DNA from: Marinobacter sp. LV10R510-11A
GTDB taxonomy: Bacteria; Pseudomonadota; Gammaproteobacteria; Pseudomonadales; Oleiphilaceae
Assembly: GCF_900215155.1 (NCBI RefSeq)
Contig: NZ_LT907980.1
Span: 62,001-126,000 of the forward strand
DNA: 64,000 nucleotides
Direction: 5' to 3'
Shown here: in pieces, positions 56,746 through 64,000 of the stretch
Layout: each line of letters begins with the position of its first letter
Position numbering within the stretch: the first letter of the stretch is position 1
Program-made: the position numbers and the translations under genes
The notes under the pieces: model-generated
Database searches by the model: none
Seen by the model: the letters and a program-made list of their open reading frames with translations, nothing else
What the model was told of the DNA's origin: nothing

Positions 56746-58088
56746 TGCGTAAGCGTCACCGCTCAGGCCTTGACCCAGAAGACATCGCAGAGGTCATGCT
56801 CTGGGGGAAGGCTGTTGGTGCACTCATGTACGACCGCCAACAAGGCGTTTATCGCTTTGGTTACGATCCTGACTGGCACAGCCATGGCTTGGACATTGCG
56901 CCTCTTACAATGCCTCTTCATGGCCTTCGTAGCGTCTTCGAATTCACCTCCCTGAACCCGGAGACTTACAAAGGGCTGCCCGGCTGCTTTGCCGATACCC
57001 TGCCTGACGATTTCGGCAACGCCGTCATTAACGCCTGGATCGCTCGCCAGGGTCGTGATCCTAAGAACTTCTCAGCCGTTGAGCGGCTTTTGTACACTGG
57101 CACCCGGGGCATGGGAGCGCTGGAGTTCCTGCCTGCCATGTTCGGTGCCAATACCGGCTCAAGCGAGTCTCTTGAGATTGATGCCTTAGTCAGAACGGCT
57201 CAAACGGTTCTTGATGAACGAGCTCGGGCCGGCGGCGAAATCGCTCCGGAAAACAACAGCGGGATTGATTCCATCTTTCAGGTAGGCTCCTCCGCCGGGG
57301 GCGCCCGCCCCAAGGCCGTCGTTGCTCTCAATAAAAACCGAACCGATATCCGTTCAGGCCAGATGGATGCCCCCGCGGGCTATGAACACTACCTTCTTAA
57401 ATTTGATGGAGTGACCGAACACCGCTCAGGCAGTGAGATCTTTGGCGATCCCATGGGCTTCGGCCTCATGGAGTACACCTACTACCAGATGGCGACCTTG
57501 GCCGGCATCCGCATGGAGCCTTCTGAGATTCTCCTGGACGGGCCCCGAGCGCACTTTTTGACCCGCCGATTTGACCGCAAGGGCAATAACAAGATCCACA
57601 TGCAAACGCTCTGTGCTATGGCTCATGCGGACTACAAGAAGCCTGGTCAGTTCAGTTACGAGGAGTTGTTTCAGGTGGCTCGCCGCTTGCGGCTCTCTCG
57701 GGTCGAGGCGTTAGAGCTGTATCGCCGGATGGTGTTCAACGTTGTTGCCCGTAACCAGGACGACCACACCAAGAACTTCTCGTTCCTCATGAGCGAAGAG
57801 GGAGACTGGTCTTTGGCACCGGCTTATGACATCGCTTACAGCTATCGACCGGGGTCTTTCTGGGTCGAACAGCACAACATCTCTCTCAACGGCCGGCGTT
57901 CGGAGTTTACACAGGCGGACTTGCTGGCGGTGGCTTCTCAGATTGGCAACTTCCCCGAGAGCGATGCACTGGAGATTATCCGAGAATGCATCCATGCCGT
58001 TTCTCAATGGCGCCCCTTGGCCTCCAAGAACAACGTTCCCAAGTCACTGATCGATGAGATTGAGGGAAATCTTCGACTCGATCTTTGA
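56739..58088 (+). CDS. hipA: HipA-type kinase toxin, copy 2, with 3' end abutting an rpn relic
   Basis: A 449-aa HipA kinase: PLHGLRSVFEFTSLNPETYK, GLPGCFADTLPDDFGNAVIN, QVGSSAGGARPKAVVALNKN (nucleotide site), VVARNQDDHTKNFSFLMSEE (catalytic Asp), LAPAYDIAYSYRPG. It is of a different subfamily from copy 1. The stop codon TGA lies exactly at the junction with an rpn fragment (TTTGAAGGCTTTGCGCC), so the last residues may derive from the junction. Otherwise complete. Confidence 0.88.
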   Translation: MVVRKRHRSGLDPEDIAEVMLWGKAVGALMYDRQQGVYRFGYDPDWHSHGLDIAPLTMPLHGLRSVFEFTSLNPETYKGLPGCFADTLPDDFGNAVINAWIARQGRDPKNFSAVERLLYTGTRGMGALEFLPAMFGANTGSSESLEIDALVRTAQTVLDERARAGGEIAPENNSGIDSIFQVGSSAGGARPKAVVALNKNRTDIRSGQMDAPAGYEHYLLKFDGVTEHRSGSEIFGDPMGFGLMEYTYYQMATLAGIRMEPSEILLDGPRAHFLTRRFDRKGNNKIHMQTLCAMAHADYKKPGQFSYEELFQVARRLRLSRVEALELYRRMVFNVVARNQDDHTKNFSFLMSEEGDWSLAPAYDIAYSYRPGSFWVEQHNISLNGRRSEFTQADLLAVASQIGNFPESDALEIIRECIHAVSQWRPLASKNNVPKSLIDEIEGNLRLDL

Positions 58089-58882
58089 AGGCTTTGCGCC
58101 GACTGAGATTGCGCAGCTGCTGAATTTTAGTACCCTCAAGAACCACAGTGGCAACGACATTACGCCGTTATTTGAGGAAAAATTCGAAGATATTGTCTGG
58201 TCGGTGGAGGTGACTTGGGAAGGCGTTACCCCGCCAAGGCCTGCCATCGGTTTTTCCGATGGTTTTATACAACGGTTCCCAACGCTGGTCCGCTCGTCAG
58301 GACATTTACGACATGGTGCAAAGTAGGGGACGGATTTGAAATCCGTCCCCGGTTTAGATCTGCAGCAGCCAGCCGCATCTTCGCTATTATCTGATTGACG
58401 AAGGGCGCTGTACTGATGAAGAATTGATCAACAAGAAAACACTGCTGAGTGGCGTATTTGGTGTTGAAAACGCCGGCCACAGCTGGGAAGCCCTGCAGCA
58501 GGCGGTGGATCGGGTTGTTAAGATTATCGAAGCCGACCCGAACAAAGAGCGAGTGGATAAAATCATCACCCGCTGGATCAAGCGCCACTTGAGCCGCTTG
58601 GGCGCAGAAGTGGGGTTAGAGCGGCTGAACAGTTTGGTGGAGGACAGAGATATGTTGGCAGAGAACTTGGAGAATCTTGTTAATAAAGAATGGTTAGAGG
58701 GGATGCCGTTGGGATATCAGAAAGGGTATCAGAAAGGCTTTCAGGAGGGCGTCCAAGCAGTCAAGCAGGAAGTGGCTCATAAGTTGATTGTCCGGACAGA
58801 AATGAATGATCAATTGATCGCAGAGATTGTCGGTCTTGCAGTGGATGAAGTGAGTGATATGCGCTCGCAGGTTAAGCACTGA
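58085..58882 (+). pseudogene. rpn pseudogene with frameshift and palindrome
   Basis: Starts within FEGFAPTEIAQLLNFSTLKN and continues through the nuclease core FEEKFEDIVWSVEVTWEGV, with frame loss around FPMVLYNGSQRWSARQDIYD, then palindrome P27 at the codon after DMVQ, then an open C-terminal part from 58424 (KTLLSGVFGVENAGHSWEAL to DMRSQVKH). Its linker is GYQKGYQKGFQEG. This is the copy with most of the Rpn body, but it is dead three times over. Confidence 0.85.
58326..58350. repeat. 25-bp palindrome (P27) inside rpn
   Basis: Perfect dyad with the GGGGACGGATTT half-site, at the same codon and with the same flanks as P1. Confidence 0.95.
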
Positions 58883-58907
58883 TTCAGGGTGATGGATCGC
58901 TAGATAC

Positions 58908-58934
58908 GAAAAAGGCAGCCTGCGGGCTGCCTTT
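58908..58934 (+). terminator. Terminator after rpn
   Basis: Identical to the hairpin at 39568-39594: AAAAAGGCAGCC / GGGCTGCCTTTT with a T-run. Confidence 0.85.
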
Positions 58935-59007
58935 TGTGTTTTGAAGCCACTCCCAGGCTTGATGACTATTGAGTACAAAGCGCACACGTTGTGCTACGAT
59001 TTGAGCG

Positions 59008-59286
59008 ATGAAGCCAATAACATGGAATTTAGAGAAGAACAGGCTCCTCCAAGCTGAGAGAAATGTCGCTTTCGAGGACGTCGTTTACCACATCATGGCC
59101 GGGGGTATTCTGGATACGTTCGAGCATCCGAATCAGGAGCGTTATCCAGGCCAGCAAATTCATGTTGTTGAGATTGAGGGGTATGCCTACCTCGTCCCCT
59201 TCCTGGAGTCAGAAGATGAAGTTTTTTTGAAAACCGTTATTCCGAGCAGAAAAGCGACCAAAACTTACTTGGGAGGTCCGAAATGA
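59008..59286 (+). CDS. BrnT-like (DUF4258-type) toxin
   Basis: A 92-aa protein: MKPITWNLEKNRLLQAERNV, AFEDVVYHIMAGGILDTFEH, VVEIEGYAYLVPFLESEDEV, FLKTVIPSRKATKTYL. This is a BrnT/RelE-like RNase fold. The stop overlaps the next start (ATGA). Unlike the other brnT in the window, it is intact. Confidence 0.75.
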   Translation: MKPITWNLEKNRLLQAERNVAFEDVVYHIMAGGILDTFEHPNQERYPGQQIHVVEIEGYAYLVPFLESEDEVFLKTVIPSRKATKTYLGGPK

Positions 59287-59555
59287 GTAGGCTAGATCAG
59301 GAAGAGCGTGAACTGCTAGAAGCGTTTGAAACCGGAGAGCTCAAGCGAGCTCCGCATGCTGAAAATATACAGCAGCGGCATCAAAAATACGCTGAGGCGA
59401 TGTTCAAAAAAGATGCGCGAATTAATATACGGCTTTCTTCTAAAGACCTGCGTGGTCTTCAGAAAAAGGCGTTAGCAGAAGGTATCCCCTACCAGACACT
59501 GGTTACCAGCATCCTCCATAAGTATGTCGAGGGTCGGCTGCACGAAGAAAGATAG
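59283..59555 (+). CDS. RHH-type antitoxin of the BrnT-like toxin
   Basis: A 90-aa protein. N-terminal RLDQEERELLEAFETGELKR is the toxin-binding part; C-terminal RINIRLSSKDLRGLQKKALA, EGIPYQTLVTSILHKYVEGR is a ribbon-helix-helix DNA-binding domain. Coupled to the toxin; probable autorepressor. Confidence 0.8.
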   Translation: MSRLDQEERELLEAFETGELKRAPHAENIQQRHQKYAEAMFKKDARINIRLSSKDLRGLQKKALAEGIPYQTLVTSILHKYVEGRLHEER

Positions 59556-59599
59556 CCGAGTTTTCAATATCCGCCTTTGCCCTGCTAGCGCCGACAAAG

Positions 59600-60045
59600 C
59601 TTCTTCCGCAACGGCCAAACCATCGCTTTGCGCGGGAGCACATAAAGCAATAGGCCTGAACGCGGCAAGGCACTCGTAACCAGGACGGCGAACTGAGTTG
59701 TAGAGTAGTCTGTTAGATTCGTTAGCAGCCTTCATTCCCCGCTCCTTATAGTAAATGGTCTCAGCAATCGCCGTTTCCAACGAATCAGCCGCGTAATAGA
59801 CTCCAAAATCACCGTTGGTGAATCGGCTTCTGAAACCCCGGTGCGTGAATGCCGCCATCACCGGGCTGGAGCCGGGGCCCACTAGGCGGTCCCCCGAGGC
59901 GACAAGCTGCAAATCCCCAGCCTCATCGAGCAGGCGGTCATTGGTCATGGCTTCTATCTCAAAAGCGATGGCCAGCTCTTCGGGGGTTTCGTAGACACGT
60001 TCGAAGAGGTCGATCGGAGGGTAGTGGCTGGGTATGATGCGATGT
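59600..60045 (-). pseudogene. RES-domain toxin relic
   Basis: Minus-strand reading IIPSHYPPIDLFERVYETPE, ELAIAFEIEAMTNDRLLDEA, VMAAFTHRGFRSRFTNGDFG, VYYAADSLETAIAETIYYKE, RGMKAANES. These include the RES motif (the R-, E- and S-type residues of NAD+-degrading toxins). The N-terminus is missing beyond 60045 and the C-terminus runs into unrelated sequence after ~59620. It shares two segments with the relic at 33775-34250. Confidence 0.75.
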
Positions 60046-60067
60046 GCCTTCCAGTCTGGAAGAACCA

Positions 60068-60101
60068 GAACGGGGGGTGGGCCTCACGCCCAGCCCCGTT
60101 T
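60068..60101. terminator. Strong GC hairpin
   Basis: AACGGGGGGTGGGC, a short TCAC loop and GCCCAGCCCCGTTTTG form a long GC stem followed by T's. It could terminate transcription from either side and marks the 5' break of the RES relic. Confidence 0.65.
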
Positions 60102-60105
60102 TGCA

Positions 60106-60539
60106 TCGAAATAGCGCCGGGCTTGCATCAGATGCTTCATGGAGCCTCGTGCCATAAATTCTAGTGCGGATGTCCCTGAAAAAGGCAGTTCACTCATAGT
60201 CAGTCGAACCCGGCGATTGGCGCGTTCAGCGGACGGGTTAGCGAGTGGCATTAAAATCGTCATTTCGCTGAAATCTGATTAGATCAGTGGGTTAGAACGT
60301 TTCTGCGCCCGAATGCTCATTTTTATGTTATTAATCAGTTAGTTGTATTATTTTTTTCTTGATTTTCGGCGAATTTCGAGTATCGTCTTCTAAGGAAGCG
60401 CTGATTCATTCGGCTTTAGCATCCCTTCCGAAACATTAAACAGGTCTTTATGTTACGACGAGGTCCGCACTGAAAAGCGATTCAGCGGAGAATTGGGTGT
60501 TAATCAGACCATCCTAAAAGCTTCCTTTGGGTAATTGCT
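60106..60539. other. Intergenic stretch upstream of the LAGLIDADG gene
   Basis: No gene recognised. The middle (60300-60380) is AT-rich and may hold the promoter. No palindrome copies. Confidence 0.5.
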
Positions 60540-62102
60540 ATGCGCCTAACCCGAGCAGAGGAAAATGAGTTCAATGGCCGGTTGAGCTTAGCACTAGCCG
60601 AATATGCCGAAATGGTCAGCCGGTGGGAAAAACCGAGCGCAGATCACTTGATCGTCAAGCATGACCTGCGTAAGTCCAAAAAATTGATCACATCAAAACG
60701 TTTTCAAAACATTGTTTACAAGACGCCAAGCTTACGTTCCTACTTTTCTTTGATCAAAGAGCGGAATCGTGCGATTGAACGGGACCTAGCCAAAGGGGCC
60801 GACATCTCTTCAATTCTCAAAAACTATTCGATTTCTGAGTACCAGCTTAAAAGCCTCATCCGAAATTCCGCGCACTCTCCGTTGGATGAGTCATCCAAAA
60901 AGCACACGGACGACGTTTGCCGAATGTATAACGGCCAGATAAGTGTGAAATTGATCTCGGAAACGCTCAACATTTGTACGCACACGGTAAGCAAGATTCT
61001 CAAGATCAACAGCATTGATCGCAGAAGCCAATTACAGACGTCGGTCCGCTACTCGGGTATGAATGCAGATTACTTCCGTAAGATCGACTGCCCGGAGAAG
61101 GCTTGGGTGCTTGGTTTTATCTTTGCCGATGGGTCGATCAATCAGTTGCGAGATGTCCAGATATCACAAAGCATTGAGCACAGCCATGTATTACAGATCA
61201 TTGCGGATCAATTGAATTACCCGGGCGCCTTCACGCTTGCATCCAAGTCGCACACACCCAAAAAGCAGGCGATTCTCTGTCTGAGTCGGAGGAAAATGGC
61301 TGAAGACTTATTGAAACTTGGGATGACTGAGCAAAAGGACGCCGATCTGCGATTTCCGTTTTCGAAAATGAGTCCGGATCTTTACTGGTCGTTTCTTTCA
61401 GGTTTTTATAATGGGGATGGTGGTCTAACGCTTGGTGTGAAGAGAAACTCGTTGGTGCAAAACGGATCACCAGGATGGAATGTGACGCTAGGTTGGCAAA
61501 TAACGTCAACAATGAAAATGTGTGAGGATATAGCCGCTTTTTTGCGCAGTGAAATAAAAGGCATTGTGCACGATATTCGAAAGGAGGGTTCTAAGAATGC
61601 TTGGCGAGTCAGCATAACGAGTAGCAGGAGGCATATCCTTGAGGTTGTCCAAAAGCTAGATAGCCATGGTTTCGGAATCCAGATATCTGACAAACATGAT
61701 AAAGCCGTTTTTTTTCAGCGAAGAAAAAGGCGGAACGAAGCCTTCAGAGCGGTCTTATACCACCCAGAGGCAAACTTATTTAAGGGCCATCTCTCAGGTC
61801 GTGTTGAAGCTCTAAGGGCCGAGGGTAAAAAGCTTGTGGAGATCGCAAGTTCACTCTCCACCGACCGATCCTACCTAAGAAACCTATATAATGGGGAAAG
61901 ATTTCCGCGCACCCAAAAGGTGATCGACCGTTTCACTCAAGCGCTCTCTATCTCAGAGCATGATTTTGTCGATTGGAGTTTGCTCTCGGCTTTACGGGTG
62001 GTCGATGCGCCGTGGAAGCTGAAGGATGAATCATACACATACCATGGTAGGGCGGTAGGCTGTTTTGGCGAGGTCTTGGAGTTTTTCGAGACTAAACAAT
62101 AG
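60540..62102 (+). CDS. Solitary double-motif LAGLIDADG endonuclease-like protein
   Basis: A 520-aa protein. Two LAGLIDADG helices are visible: AWVLGFIFADGSI (residues ~188-200, Asp197) and YWSFLSGFYNGDGGL (~282-296, Asp293), ~96 residues apart as in monomeric double-motif homing endonucleases. N-terminal residues ~80-165 look like one or two helix-turn-helix units (ISETLNICTHTVSKILKINS), and a further HTH-like stretch lies at ~440-475 (LVEIASSLSTDRSYLRNLYN). No intein splicing blocks and no group I intron structure were recognised around it, so it is a free-standing gene. GCTTCCTTTGGGT gives a weak ribosome site before ATG 60540. Confidence 0.75.
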   Translation: MRLTRAEENEFNGRLSLALAEYAEMVSRWEKPSADHLIVKHDLRKSKKLITSKRFQNIVYKTPSLRSYFSLIKERNRAIERDLAKGADISSILKNYSISEYQLKSLIRNSAHSPLDESSKKHTDDVCRMYNGQISVKLISETLNICTHTVSKILKINSIDRRSQLQTSVRYSGMNADYFRKIDCPEKAWVLGFIFADGSINQLRDVQISQSIEHSHVLQIIADQLNYPGAFTLASKSHTPKKQAILCLSRRKMAEDLLKLGMTEQKDADLRFPFSKMSPDLYWSFLSGFYNGDGGLTLGVKRNSLVQNGSPGWNVTLGWQITSTMKMCEDIAAFLRSEIKGIVHDIRKEGSKNAWRVSITSSRRHILEVVQKLDSHGFGIQISDKHDKAVFFQRRKRRNEAFRAVLYHPEANLFKGHLSGRVEALRAEGKKLVEIASSLSTDRSYLRNLYNGERFPRTQKVIDRFTQALSISEHDFVDWSLLSALRVVDAPWKLKDESYTYHGRAVGCFGEVLEFFETKQ

Positions 62103-62495
62103 CGCAGAGACGATTTTGATGCTGGTGATTTGTGAAGGTCCTCGAAAGTGAGAGTACAAAAAACGAGGCGGCCCCGGCACGGCAGCCGGTTACCGGCGGG
62201 ATAATCAACGTCCGAGGGTTCAACTGCTGCTGAAGGCCACCCATCAGCCAGATGAGCCGATATTCCGACAGGTAGGCGGTCTTGTTCGAGTCGTTCGTTA
62301 CCTCGGCGCAAACCGTCTGTGTACGTCGCTGCCTGCGGTGGGTTCCGATGAACATGGGCGTCGCGCAATGGAAAGCGGCCAGTGTTTGTGAGGCAGGGGC
62401 AGCTACTTTGACAGACGCCGGTCGACCGCCGTTATACGATAAAGCGCTCTTAGAGCATTTGGCCGGCATCTTTGATTGCTGGCGTTGAGGGTGTC
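62103..62495. other. Intergenic stretch
   Basis: 393 bp without a recognisable gene. Open frames on both strands overlap each other and lack motifs. Confidence 0.5.
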
Positions 62496-62723
62496 TCAAG
62501 TGACAATGCCGTGCTCCAGTCGACCAATCAAAGTCCTGACCTGCTCTATACCGGTTTCACTGGACAGCATATCATTTGGGGTTTGATACCCCAGCCCCCT
62601 GACGGGCGTTGACAGCCAGCGCTCGGCGGCTTCCACGTCCCCTTCAAAAAACTCGACGGATTCTGCGAGGGCTTTGTGACGTAAGCTGCGCAGGTAGGCA
62701 GCGTTTCTATCCATGTTCGTCAT
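62496..62723 (-). CDS. Orphan MbcA/ParS/Xre-type antitoxin (DUF2384 type)
   Basis: A 75-aa protein: MTNMDRNAAYLRSLRHKALA, EAAERWLSTPVRGLGYQTPN, DMLSSETGIEQVRTLIGRLE. The second half is the toxin-binding domain of RES-toxin antitoxins (A-x-x-WL-x-x-P...LG...TP-x-D-x-L-x-x-E-x-G). Start ATG 62723 has GAAGGATC upstream. It lacks the N-terminal HTH usual in longer members and has no RES gene beside it; the broken RES gene at 59.6-60.0 kb may be its former partner. Confidence 0.8.
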   Translation of the reverse strand: MTNMDRNAAYLRSLRHKALAESVEFFEGDVEAAERWLSTPVRGLGYQTPNDMLSSETGIEQVRTLIGRLEHGIVT

Positions 62724-62919
62724 GTTTGATCCTTCATTGCGAGAAGAAAGTGACCAGAACGTGCAGTTAATCATTGGTAGTATTGCACACGGTTAGAGCG
62801 ATGCCGAATCCCTGATATGGACCGTTCGATTAAGCTGAAGATTCTGGTGATTGCGTACGCATCTTTTAGCGCCTGGCTATTCCACTGGGCCGCAGAAAAT
62901 CCACAACAGATCAGGTCAA

Positions 62920-63115
62920 TCCGGAAGTGGGAACGGACTCAATGATTCAAAACGCGATCCGCGCCAGCGAGATCGAAGGCGAGTTTCTGAATGTGGGCTC
63001 TGTGCGGTCTTCAATGGCTCGCCTGGTTTCTCAATATCCTGGAAGAAGCCCTGCAGCAGGCACTTGCCCTGGTAGATCGGGTGCTACACCCGCTGACCGG
63101 CGGAAATCAATGAGG
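62920..63115 (+). pseudogene. Fic-family N-terminal relic
   Basis: MIQNAIRASEIEGEFLNVGS, then VRSSMARLV, is the inhibitory-helix region of a Fic protein (ASEIEGE). The sequence then becomes unrelated and the catalytic core is absent. Confidence 0.6.
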
Positions 63116-63269
63116 TTTGGACCTAAGACCTTTGTATACCTTTGTATAAGTGTCGTTAAAGTTCGTCAAAAGAATCACATTTTTAAGCCCAGTGGAGTAA
63201 GATTGCCCCCGCGCTAGACACACGATGTCCCGTCAACGAAGCCCAAATCCAGCTCCACAATGAGTGATT

Positions 63270-64000
63270 ATGGAAACCGCAAGTTTTACCGGTCTGATTG
63301 CCATAATTTTTGCTTTTGCTGCGCTGGTCGTTTTGCGACCAATCGCCCGCAGATTCCGTTTGGTCGACCTGCCTGATTACTGAAAAGTCCACAGCGGGGC
63401 TGTCCCGCTCATCGGAGGCTTAAGTGCTTTTTCTGGCCTTTTGGCCGCGTGGCTGATCTCCATGCCGCTGGTTGAAGGCTTCGGGATTTATCTGTTTTGC
63501 GCTTTGATGCTGGTTATTCTTGGCGCTATTGATGACGCCAGAGACATACCGGCAAAGTTCCGTCTGTGGGCCCAGGTTGCACTCGGTGCTTTGCTGTCTT
63601 ACGGCTCTGGTATCTATCTGACGACGTTTGGAAATTTATTGGGTTTCGGCGTTATCGAGCTTGGGTGGCTTGGCGCCTCGGTAACCATTGCTGCGGTTAT
63701 CGGTGCAACGAATGCCTATAACATGATGGATGGTATTGACGGCCTGGCAGGAACCATGAGCCTGGTTACGTTGACTGCGCTGGCAATACTGTTTGCTGTC
63801 GCACCCGGATTCAATCTGGAGCTGGTTCTGGCCGTCACCATTGCTATGGCGCTGTTGCCATTCATGGCGGCTAATCTTCAGTTGGGTCCCTTCCGAAAAA
63901 AGATCTTTTTGGGCGATGCAGGCTCCATGTTTATTGGTTTCTCTGTTGTGTGGTTGCTGGTAAATGGCGCCCAGACAGAGAGTGGGGCTTTTCGCCCTGT
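63270..64000 (+). pseudogene. WecA/WbpL-type lipid carrier glycosyl-1-phosphate transferase, internal stop; runs off the window
   Basis: A polytopic membrane enzyme of the MraY/WecA family that starts O-antigen synthesis on undecaprenyl phosphate. It begins METASFTGLIAIIFAFAALV and reads through RFRLVDLPDY; codon 38 (63381) is TGA where the family has Arg (consensus DLPDxRKxH). It then continues KVHSGAVPLIGGLSAF, ALMLVILGAIDDARDIPAKF (DDxxD), NAYNMMDGIDGLAG (catalytic Asp motif), PFRKKIFLGDAGSMF, open to the window end. A single C-to-T change (CGA to TGA) would explain the stop. It is either a pseudogene, a sequencing error or a read-through case. Confidence 0.85.

Noticed and set aside
386..58350. 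Possible CRISPR array from the many short repeats
   Set aside because: The 25-bp palindromes are irregularly spaced over kilobases with no uniform spacers and no cas genes; the tandem repeats have no spacers.
62092..62499. Minus-strand frame of 135 codons after the LAGLIDADG gene
   Set aside because: No start signal or motif; composition suggests chance.
1..64000. tRNA or rRNA genes, prophage structural genes, conjugation genes
   Set aside because: None recognised on reading; a covariance-model scan would be needed to exclude a tRNA.

Overview
The window looks like an accessory region of a gammaproteobacterium, possibly a marine Marinobacter-like or Oceanospirillales/Alteromonadales genome; genus level is a guess. 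The grounds are about 50% GC, canonical Shine-Dalgarno sites, Rpn/YhgA-type PD-(D/E)XK families, IS200/IS605, IS66 and IS630 transposases, and a gammaproteobacterial-style surface polysaccharide locus. That locus survives as one intact WbpM/PglF-type dehydratase (45614-47587), a WecA/WbpL-type gene with an internal stop at the right edge (63270-64000), and many broken copies of a TviB/WbpO-type UDP-sugar dehydrogenase.

Left third (1-27 kb): a layered mobile island. A three-gene minus-strand operon at 21278-26685 (large tyrosine recombinase, a second large protein with a degenerate recombinase-like C-terminus, a small third protein) fits the Gamma-Mobile-Trio (GMT) layout gmtY-gmtZ-gmtX. Downstream of gmtY lie three near-identical 1.39-kb modules (2303-3694, 6975-8362, 19978-21359). 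Each holds a palindrome, a 299-aa tyrosine recombinase, a divergent XRE regulator and the last ~80 bp of gmtY. Only the third tail is joined to a full gmtY; the other two are stranded, as expected if cargo blocks integrated one after another at a site inside gmtY, each restoring its 3' end. Cargo A (3695-6974) carries an unknown 378-aa protein and a toxin-antitoxin-chaperone module (HigB-HigA-SecB-like). Cargo B (8363-19977) is a defence island: TIR protein + membrane protein + Mrr-nuclease/STAND NTPase; HEPN-like + KGGVGR ParA-like ATPase + P-loop ATPase; a DarG relic; and a 1274-aa SIR2 protein.

Middle (27-45 kb): a TnpA/TnpB element, ParDE, an AAA ATPase + PD-(D/E)XK pair, AbiE-type and HipBA toxin-antitoxin (TA) systems, an MNT-type nucleotidyltransferase, a Fic AMP-transferase, and many TA relics in which the toxin is broken and the antitoxin survives (BrnT/BrnA, HigB/HigA, VapBC, RES).

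Right third (45-64 kb): the WbpM-type gene, palindrome clusters, Rpn relics, a second TnpA/TnpB element, dehydrogenase fragments, an IS630 pseudogene with a 7-bp tandem repeat, IS66 relics, a second HipBA, a BrnT-like toxin with a ribbon-helix-helix (RHH) antitoxin, a solitary double-motif LAGLIDADG protein, an orphan ParS/MbcA-type antitoxin and the WecA-type gene.

Across the window, about 27 copies of a 25-bp perfect or near-perfect palindrome (half-site GGGGACRGATTT) sit at junctions of gene fragments, above all next to rpn and dehydrogenase pieces. None was seen from 20.0 to 35.4 kb, the GMT core and its right flank. All identifications come from reading motifs by eye; no database search was possible.
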